This document shows, in pieces, positions 56,204 to 64,000 of a stretch of DNA of 64,000 nt. Each line of letters begins with the position of its first letter. The first letter of the stretch is position 1. This DNA comes from Pyronema omphalodes (taxonomy: Eukaryota; Ascomycota; Pezizomycetes; Pezizales; Pyronemataceae). Where the stretch lies: NCBI GenBank assembly GCA_024516155.1, contig JAJJXM010000071.1:62001-126000 (forward strand), given 5' to 3'. The translations under genes and the position numbers were made by a program. Below the pieces are notes generated by a model. That model ran no database searches and was not told where the DNA came from. It saw nothing but the letters and a program-made list of their open reading frames with translations.

Positions 56204-57184
56204 ATAAAGTCATTGAGAACAATGATTAGGATATCAGGAGCTACATTTAATGAGTCAAAAATTTGCAATGACATTCTTCTGGGATTGCAGAGCGAGTATA
56301 AGGAACCTTGAGGCTAGCAGACACAAATGTTTTAGATATCCGAGATATTGTTTAAATAAGATGGTTGAAGAAATCTTGCGTAATTGGTCAGGAATAAGCC
56401 AGAAGCTTGACCCATAATTCTCCATGAATGACCCCGTGTAGCCTAGCATTTTTAGTCTGTGAGGCGTGATATATTAAGAAAAATACATTTCGAAATTCAT
56501 AATAAACAAAGTTATCGTGATCACACTCCCCGAGGGCCTCATTCTTTCCATGATTAGTTCTACCATTAGCCACAGAGTTCGCATGGAAAAGCTGATTTGA
56601 TATGGCTATGGAGAAAGACACAGCTACACGTGTTACTTGTATCGAACTGTAAAATTATTTGCATTATTCCCGTACTTCACACAGTCTGTACCTAAATCAT
56701 CACGATGAATTCTCAAGACCCGTGTTGATATATGGGAGGTATCATGACCGCCACCATCATCTCCAAGGTTTAACAGGACTATCGCCTTCTACAAGTAAAA
56801 TGACAAAGTAAGCAGGACTTCTACCAATGCAGTGGTTCAAATGGCATTGGGTTCGTTATGCAGCAAGGACTCTCTGGAAGTGCGAGATATCAACTCACTA
56901 CTACTAGACAAAACGCAAACACGGGATATAGGACTAGCCAATAAGCTGCATCGTCTATCAGATCCCAGAAACAGATGTGCGGGCAAAATGACCAGTAATC
57001 AAGATTCAAGACAAAGCACCGCATAAGACCCTTCAAGTCTGCCGAATCCCATACACCACCATCATCCCCTCCTATCGCCTACCAGTCCCAGTAGTTGTGA
57101 CGCTCGCCCTCTCTATATTGCTTAGCAATCATCCTAAACGCAACCTATTAGTGATCTATCATTGAACTTGGGTTGCCTTTTCAC
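56204..57184. other. intergenic between converging genes
   Basis: No supported gene. A 60-codon frame starting near 56841 has no recognisable feature. Confidence 0.45.
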
Positions 57185-58080
57185 TTACTTGCCAAAGCTA
57201 GACTTCTTCCTCGGCTTCTTAGGAGCCGGAGCGGAGGCGTCCTCGTCGAGGGTTTGAGAGTGGCGCCGCTTAGAAGGTCTAGTTGGTTGCCCTTCTTGCT
57301 GTGGAGTGGTCTGCTCTTCCACTGGTGTAGAGAGCGCAGAAGAAGACGCAGCGAGACAAACCTCTTGACGCTGAGAGGTAGAAGACTGGTAGTCCGCTGC
57401 TTGAGCAGGACTGAAAAGGCCAACAGCATTGACTCTGCTATGGGATGTCTTCTTCGTCCGAGAACGCTGGACTGCAGCAACAGCAGCTGCAGATGACCCA
57501 GGAAGGGTTCCACCAGCCGTGTTAACTGCGGTCCACTGCGCAGGTTGGTCATACAGACTGGCCCCAGACTGTCCGCTAGTCCTTGACTCCTGAACTTCTG
57601 GAGAAGTAGGAGGCTGGACAGGGAAAATTTGAGGTCCCAGCACTGCTGAAGAGACGCTTCCGGCACTGTTGAACTCGTAGAAGGTGGGAGGGAAGGAATC
57701 AGTCTCCGTATGCTCCTAGCACGTTTAGCGATGTCAGCGAGCTTTTATTTTACTCGGAGGACCAATTTGTGGGGGCTAAGGATCTACCAACCTGCTTAAC
57801 TGCAGAGCGTGCTTCTGCCTCCTCCTGGACGGTAAGACCGACGGCAACCAGGCCGTCATCTTCATCCAACGGCTCCTATGTATATCAGCGAGCCTATACG
57901 TTTGCTTGAATTCGAAGGTCGAGGAAACACAAACCTGCTTCACAACTACATTCTCTTCACCGGCTTGTGGGGACTCAGGTGCAGAGCTTTTAACTGTGTC
58001 ACTTAAATATTAGTATTTGCCTATGTTGCCTATGACTTAGAGTGAGGTTATGGAAGCTTATGATTCTTACATGAATTCAT
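57185..58080 (-). CDS. hypothetical nuclear-type protein with twin VKQE motifs (227 aa, four exons)
   Basis: Exons 58080-58071, 57993-57935, 57875-57792 and 57715-57185, with introns of 77, 59 and 76 nt. Donors are GTAAG, GTTTGT and GTTGGT, acceptors CAG/TAG/TAG. The model is supported by uninterrupted protein-like reading across all junctions. Exon 2 ends ENVVVKQ and exon 3 starts with Glu; exon 3 ends RSAVKQ and exon 4 starts with Glu. Both junctions therefore create VKQE, the psi-K-x-E SUMO consensus. Exon 3 is 84 nt with phase 0 at both ends, so it can be skipped in frame. The rest is Ser/Gln/Ala-rich, ending with a bipartite-type nuclear signal (RPSKRRHS ... KKPRKKS). No structured domain recognised. 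A nuclear, SUMO-modifiable protein is inference. Confidence 0.72.
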
Positions 58081-61000
58081 TTTTTCGCGGCTCGCGTGGT
58101 TAAGGAGAATGTGTTGCTATTTTCAACAAGAGAAGAAAGGCGGTGTTTAACAGGATGATTAGACAGGAGTGCAGGGGGGAGGACATCTCGAAGTCTTGGC
58201 TCATTCTCAGTATTTTGCAATGTGGTGCACATAGCTGCGGGTAGTAGTACATTCAACGTGGAGATTCAAATGTTGACGAACAACAATATGAGTGATATCT
58301 AGTGACTAGTCATTTATGTGAAACTGCATCTGGCGTTCAAAATACGGCGGCTGATTCTCACCCGAAGAGTTTATTCAAGAGTCTCCGGCTGTCAAGGTAG
58401 ACGGTAAAAGGCTCTAGACTACCGTATAATGGCGATGTAGCGTACCGAAGACGATTCATATAGGAGACATAAATATCGATATTTGTTTGTGATTCTGAAA
58501 AGCAAAGATGTGACTACTGACGTAAATGTCAAGCCATATGGTTAAGAATTTTTGAAATGGGTTCGAACCCCAGAAAAGACTGATACGCGGTTCTAAGGGT
58601 TTAACAGTCCTCAAATTCTCCCACAGATAAACTACGACTCTCCAGAATTAAATTAAGAAATTTCAGTATTACTCGGCTACGCCTAACACCACGTAAATCA
58701 GAATAGTCGTTTCGGCGGGTTTCATTAAAACCAGTGAATCATTCCCCGGGAGCCTAGCTTAATGAAACCTCCATAAAGACTGAAGGAATCATTTCGGGTC
58801 GCCTAACACAGCGCCGGCTCTGTAATGGGAGATAGAAGAGGATAGAAATCATTGTTCTAAAATCGATGGTTGGAACAATAGAGATGGTGGTAATGGTGTA
58901 TGGTCAGTTTGGACCTGTTGAGGCGTCTTGCCGCTGTGAAGTAATGGCGCGAGTGATATACCTTGTTAGAATCAAGCAGGCCGCTAGAATTGTAACGTAA
59001 TGCAGTATTAGTATTGGGCGGCTGTCAGACGGCGGTGTTACACAAAACCTAGGATGTAGCCGACGAATATAAAAGAAATCTACTCACACGCGTGACTACG
59101 CAAACTGCACTCCTGAATGGAACTGTCGGTTTCTGCGGCCAATGCACATTACCCACCTCAGAATACTATTGACCTTTCATTGTATCATAGAATCTTTGCG
59201 TAATTTAATCATCCGAATTTCCTCGCTTTGCGGCATAGTTGATTAGGCAGGCTTTCTTGAGCACAACCGCTTTGCACCTCACGTACCGGAAACGATGCGT
59301 CCAATTTTACATGCGGATGCCCTCGATCCAAGGTCAAATATACTCGGGAAGAAGGTGATTAGGAGCCTCTGGAGTTATAGCGATTCTATTGGTACGTCCA
59401 GATAATATAGGGGGTGCCGCAATTAAGGTACCGTCACAGTATACCGTGCAACTCCTTCATGTATGTAAGCCTCCCCCGAAAATTGCCTAGAATGCTTAAA
59501 CCCCCTACGGTAATGCGGTTTAAAAAGTTTTGCCATATTCATGACCGTAACAATCGCACAAGGCAAAAAAATGAACCGGGCCGCGAGGAGTACAGGGTAG
59601 ACTGTTGTAAAAACCGAAGCGGTTTCGAATTTTGTTAACCTGGTTGAGGAATAAAACCAAGATTCATACATACATGTACTTATTAACCTACTCGTCTATG
59701 GCACCAACAGACGCACATTATTTGGACTTATCAGGAGGCGCTCTCCGCTAACAGCGCTTCCGAGCAGTAGCGAGTGCCATTCGCGGGCAGTGTTAGTTTC
59801 GGTCATACGTGGGTTGTTTGGATACCTAGCTAGACCACATCGGGACATACCGAGTGATGCTAAATGTACACTTAGCCACTCTAGGCATGGCTCGAGTGGT
59901 GCTTAGTGAAGCGCGGCCCCCCTCTGTCCCTGGCCCTGAATCCCTCAGCTACCCCGTCGCTTGCAGTCCCACAGTGGATCACTCGACTCTTACAAAAGAG
60001 GCTTAGTTGATCGGTAAGAGCGTTGTGCCCGCAGGGTTGTTTTCAGCGTTCCGCGCGGTTTCGCTGTACAAGCCTATATACAAAGGTAAGTCCTCCGTCT
60101 CCAATGCAGTCGCGGATGCCAAGATATCTGTTTTCTATCACATACGAAATGTCTTTTGATAATGATCATTAAAATTGGCTCTCACAGGGCTGTAAAGCGT
60201 GGAATTTACTCAGGGAACTCCGCGATTTATATTATGATTGCTCTGGTGATATTATATAGGCCAATTGTTTGGGGTACGGCTGCCTTTCTGCACCCTCTCA
60301 AGAAAAACTTCGCACCAATTATTGAATCTTACCTTTTTGGCATGCGAGAAAATAGACATCGAGGCTCGACTTCAACCACGGATGGCGAAAGACTTGTATT
60401 CGTATTTATCTTTATTTACATGCGTACACATCCCTAGTAGGGTCGGCCGTTAGTCAGGGAGCTTAAAGTTTTCATGTAACCCATTATAATGGAGGACATT
60501 CCGTAATGATATAGCAGGTCTCTTTCTATTCAACTTATAGCAAACGCAATTATAAATTATTTTGACGATTTTTTCATCGTACTTAAAGATGTCTCTGATA
60601 TCATTGAAAATGTAATTTGAGAGTTGAAGCTTGTAAATCAATCGGTTCGTGACTCACTAGAGTCATTGATGTTGCTACTGCCTAGGCCCTAAACAGGCTA
60701 CAGTGAGTCCTCCAACTGCCATGCGGTCCGAATCATGGAAGACGAATATGCGAATAATGGGATGCTGGTATTTGACCATTGCAAGCGTGATGACCTCCCT
60801 TTTTTTGATTTTCAAACCCACTATTGTAGTTAATACATACAAAATTTTGACGCTGAAATGGAGATGCATCTGTTATTGGTAGGTTAGTTTCAATAATGTG
60901 CTTTGCGGAGATGAATTTCACTCGGCAAAGTTATTCTCACACGTGACCGGTTGGCGACTGAGATTCATATGTTTTGCTCTTACCATGATTTGTAGATTTT

Positions 61001-61846
61001 GTTATTGCTTTAGCCATTTTGGGGGATGTCCATACATTTGCGGTGCTGCGCTGGAGGAATATTTATTTTTGGTAAGGCTACATTAGTATTATTGCCAGCA
61101 GGAGCCGGGTTTACTCGCTACATCACGCAGCCTGCTAAATCCTGCGCCATATTCTGACAGTCACTTATGTATGGAGTTATTTACCTCTTACTTTTATTCC
61201 AGAAGAGATAATTCATCACCACAGATTAGCACAATGTATATTACTCCAGCTGATGCGAAACTTCGCGTATGACGCGAGTATCTGTGCACTGTAATTTTGA
61301 ATGTGTAGCAAATCTACACTTTTATGCATACTACACACATGCATTTACTCCGCCTCACTCCATACAAATTTTAACTCAGAATTCTCTTGACTCCGCATAT
61401 AGTCCACAATATTTCAACTTCACGCCTCGGTCCTTCGGCGGTCACAAATCAGACTTGCATTGTACTGCATCATCATGAACAGCTGCTGAAAACTGGAAAA
61501 CACTACAGATCTCACTGTAATATCGACTCGTTCAGATATACAATGACGCCGTTTCATACGGAACCTAAGACCTCAGTCTATTAGAAATCTTGATAAGCAG
61601 CCCATTAAGCGAAATTGAATTGATTCAGCAGTTAATGGGCGCGGACTAATACACGGACTCCTCATTCAATGACCTATTCTATGAAGTATAAAGTATCAAT
61701 TATCTTGCCCTGGACTGTTGAATATCTAATAGATCCCATTTTCTCCACAAGACCAAACGACAACTGGTCCCAGCGGTTCACTTTCGAAATAAAACCATCC
61801 AATCTCACATTCAGCTAATACTCCTACGTCAAATTCAGCAACTTTC
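58081..61846. other. gene-poor stretch
   Basis: About 3.8 kb with no supported gene. Near 58675-58815 there is a compact set of repeated words: CGCCTAACAC twice, GAATCATT twice, and an inverted pair GTTTCATTAA/TTAATGAAAC. They may mark an old small element. A tRNA-like A-box segment near 60000 does not fold as a tRNA. Confidence 0.45.
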
Positions 61847-62116
61847 ATGGCTTCCGATTTAATCGACCACCCCATTGGCGTAGTCTTTGACCCGCATCCA
61901 TCCGACGACCGATTTGACCCGAACTCTCTCAACTGCATCATCTGCACCCGGCCCGTCAAGCCAGACTGGAATATAATCCTACAACCCTGCAACCACACCG
62001 AGAATAGCCTTCATCCCAGCTGCTGGATTGTATTCAAGCTAAAACACGGAGATGTATGCCCATGCCCTGGGAGGGCTGAGGTAACGGGTGTGAAAACGCG
62101 GGATTTACTATGGTAA
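61847..62116 (+). CDS. small RING-like zinc-binding protein (89 aa)
   Basis: ATG-initiated single exon. Metal-ligand candidates lie at C30, C33, C48, H50, H56, C59, C71 and C73: C-x2-C-x14-C-x-H-x5-H-x2-C-x11-C-x-C. The order C, C, C, H, H, C, C, C is that of a RING-H2 finger. However, the spacing between the two histidines is wider, and the last pair is CPC rather than C-P-x-C, so it is a degenerate or RING-like finger. RING proteins usually act as ubiquitin ligases; whether this one does is unknown. The protein consists of little besides the finger. Reading is clean and the composition protein-like. Confidence 0.62.
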   Translation: MASDLIDHPIGVVFDPHPSDDRFDPNSLNCIICTRPVKPDWNIILQPCNHTENSLHPSCWIVFKLKHGDVCPCPGRAEVTGVKTRDLLW

Positions 62117-63512
62117 TTGGAGGTTTTTACGAGCATTCGTACACAAAATAAAGTCGATTTTGTATTACTTGTGCATGCAACCCATGATAGCATTGAAATT
62201 CTGAATGTCATTTTACCTGTTTGATAGTGACTATGTACATAAATAGTTGATTGTATTTCATAGAATAGACTTCTCCGGACTCTCTTTCTGCGTACGAACT
62301 GTTTACTTGATAAATGATTTCTAGTGTCAGTGATGTCAGTATTGAAATTCGCCTAAACTTGCACCAAAAATAAATAACACACCACTCACTCAGACCAATA
62401 CATATATACTTTAGATGATGCGACAGCCTTTTCCCAATCTTGGGCTGGGGTTACGTATATCAGCACTCCAAAAAAGATACCAATAAATATTTACTCCCGC
62501 ACTGGAACAATACTGAGTGGTTCTAGCTGTTATGAGATCCTTATGATTAGCTCATTTGCGTTCCATAGCAACGGTCATTCCGGACATGGGAGCACAGAGT
62601 CAGCGGGGCTGACTTGAAGTATACAGCCGTGAGTAACATACCCAGGAGTTTTACCTGCGTAATTGTCTCGATTTTCGGCTCAGTCTGCGTCATCCGTGGG
62701 TAATTGGCACAGGTATTAGTGATGAGGATAATATGAGATCACACGATTCACATATCTGCATGATCTTCTAGTCTACACAACGCAATTACAGCTTTGTAAT
62801 GACCACTTGGATCTTGTTGTTCAATTTTCTCAAAGAAATCTTGATGTCTGGGTCTTGAAAGTACTTTTTGTCACTTATTTAGTCAATATTGTAGAGTCCG
62901 CGCGGGCAAAAACCACGCTTATGTTGCCGATGCTGTATTTATGGTTAATTCTATTTCATTATATTTTATTTTTTCGCTTCCTGGAAGCTGTCATTGGCTG
63001 TCCTATCGGACGACAGCAATGACCTACTTTACGAAGAAGGAACCGCCGCTAGAAATATGTGATTGTCAATTCTGAGATTGGCTGATATATGATGTTAAAA
63101 CTTAAAAGTAAAGAGAGATACGTCGAAGGACCCGCCATTTATTCCGGTTGCTCTACTAGCGGTCGACATGAGTTATAGATGGCCACTTCATACAATATTG
63201 CCGACGTACAAGCTCCAACTGAAAATATGCAAGTGCCTAACAATCACGAAACATCCGTAATATCCATCAAAAGGAGAAAATACAAAAGCAGCATGCTTCA
63301 AAATTTCATATATCGGAAAAACAAAAGAGATCATCCCTTATCCAGCAAAGCACCAAGCGATTGAAACGAAACTTGCTCCCACGAAATCCACCCTCATTTT
63401 ACCGAGCTGAATACCATTCTAAAACTATACAGATATCTCTGAAAACTGTAACAATACAAATTTATGCCCGCGTATCATCTACTATTATTATCCAGTCGAA
63501 TTCTATCCGAAG
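62117..63512. other. intergenic, no convincing gene
   Basis: AT-rich. A 61-codon ATG frame at 63179-63364 (basic, ending LSSKAPSD) has no recognisable motif and is left uncalled. Confidence 0.45.
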
Positions 63513-64000
63513 TTATTGAGAGTAACGGCCATCGATACCTCCGGCTGCCTGAAGTAGCTGAACAATTGAATCGTAGGCTTTATCAAATGCCCATGACAAT
63601 GCAGTCAGACCGAGTGTGTCCTTCGAATTGACGTCGATACCACCCGCCTGTAGGAGCAGCTTCAAAACTGAGCAGTGGCCGTTTTGAGATGCCAGTGACA
63701 ATGCTGTGTTGCCATTGATGTTCTTTGTGTTGACGAGGATGCCGTTCTCTTGCAGAAGGAGCTTCACGACCGAATGGTAACCATTTACGGATGCCAATGA
63801 CAACGCGGTGTTGCCATAATCGTCCTTCGAATTGATGTTGATACCACCCGTACCCAAGAGCAGCTTAACAACCAGATGTTGGCCGTTCTGAGAGGCCATT
63901 GAAAAGGCCGTGTCGCCATCAACGTTTTTTGAGTTGACGTAAATACTGTTCGCCTTCAGAAGCAGCTCCACAACTAAATGGTAACCATTTGCGGATGCTA
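63513..64000 (-). CDS. ankyrin-repeat protein, 3' end only (runs off the window)
   Basis: The minus-strand frame stops at 63513 and is open to the window edge. It encodes a partial repeat (ANGYHLVVELLL) followed by four ankyrin repeats of about 34 residues, the last slightly diverged. Each has the pattern G-N/D-T-A-L/F-S-x-A-S-x-N-G, V-V-K-L-L-L and I-x-V/I-N-x-K. The last residues (AAGGIDGRYSQ) end just after a repeat. The repeats are very alike, indicating recent internal duplication. In filamentous fungi such arrays are often the C-terminal sensor part of NACHT/NLR-type proteins, but the N-terminal part is outside the window, so this is only possible. No start codon is visible. Confidence 0.9.
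   Translation of the reverse strand, partial: ASANGYHLVVELLLKANSIYVNSKNVDGDTAFSMASQNGQHLVVKLLLGTGGININSKDDYGNTALSLASVNGYHSVVKLLLQENGILVNTKNINGNTALSLASQNGHCSVLKLLLQAGGIDVNSKDTLGLTALSWAFDKAYDSIVQLLQAAGGIDGRYSQ

Noticed and set aside
58500..58600. GGGTTCGAACCCC near 58560, looks like a tRNA T-arm
   Set aside because: No D arm, anticodon stem or acceptor stem can be formed on either strand.
59990..60080. GGCTTAGTTGATCGGTAAGAGC, resembles a tRNA A box, with AGGCTT/AAGCCT ends
   Set aside because: The anticodon and T arms do not fold, and the B box is missing. At best it is a decayed tRNA-derived sequence.
1..64000. CRISPR arrays, bacterial operons or prophage
   Set aside because: Spliced eukaryotic genes throughout. 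The tandem repeats found have no spacer structure of CRISPR type.

Overview
The window is nuclear DNA of a filamentous ascomycete (Pezizomycotina). Evidence: short introns (49-101 nt) with GTATGT/GTAAGT-type donors and CTAAC/CTGAC branch sites, a lone dispersed 5S rRNA gene, two intronless tRNA genes, and typical fungal families (BBC1/AIM3-like actin-patch protein, ENA-type P-type ATPase, ELO elongase, Avr4-like CBM14 chitin-binding proteins). The class cannot be fixed from the sequence alone. Many gene models had to be built across introns, or moved to an internal ATG.

Layout. 0-6 kb: almost empty, with a doubtful 78-residue ORF, a 43-bp tandem duplication and a hairpin-forming inverted repeat. 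6.1-8.3 kb: a two-exon BBC1/AIM3-like gene on the minus strand, with a 0.6-kb terminal-inverted-repeat element 166 bp upstream of its start codon. 8.3-18.7 kb: gene-poor, holding a 29-bp inverted repeat, a 56-bp x3 tandem repeat, one orphan 3'-exon-like fragment and a decayed dispersed repeat that also occurs at 5.4 kb. 18.7-32.3 kb: the housekeeping and secreted section, with tRNA-Thr(AGT), a CBM14 secreted protein, tRNA-Trp(CCA), an ELO elongase, a second CBM14 secreted protein, a Cys-rich coiled-coil protein, the 5S rRNA gene and a low-complexity charged protein. 32.3-39.9 kb: no genes, but a degraded hAT transposon (34.5-35.2 kb) and many micro- and minisatellites. 39.9-43.8 kb: a three-exon ENA-type Na+/K+ ATPase. 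43.8-48.0 kb: simple-sequence DNA including a 200-bp TGGA array.

48.0-58.1 kb: five lineage-specific genes without recognised domains. Two of them, divergently arranged, share both an ungapped N-terminal motif and a basic C-terminal motif. They therefore look like a local, undescribed paralogous family. The last gene of this group has four exons, and two of its exon junctions each create a VKQE (SUMO-consensus) site. 58.1-64 kb: mostly empty, with a small RING-like protein and the 3' part of an ankyrin-repeat gene running off the window edge.

The functional links are modest. The CBM14 pair (chitin cloaking or wall chitin), the elongase (membrane lipid) and the cation ATPase (ion homeostasis) are ordinary surface and membrane functions, and nothing suggests a co-regulated metabolic cluster. 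The most novel material is the 48-58 kb hypothetical gene group and the mobile-DNA remnants in the gene-poor stretches.
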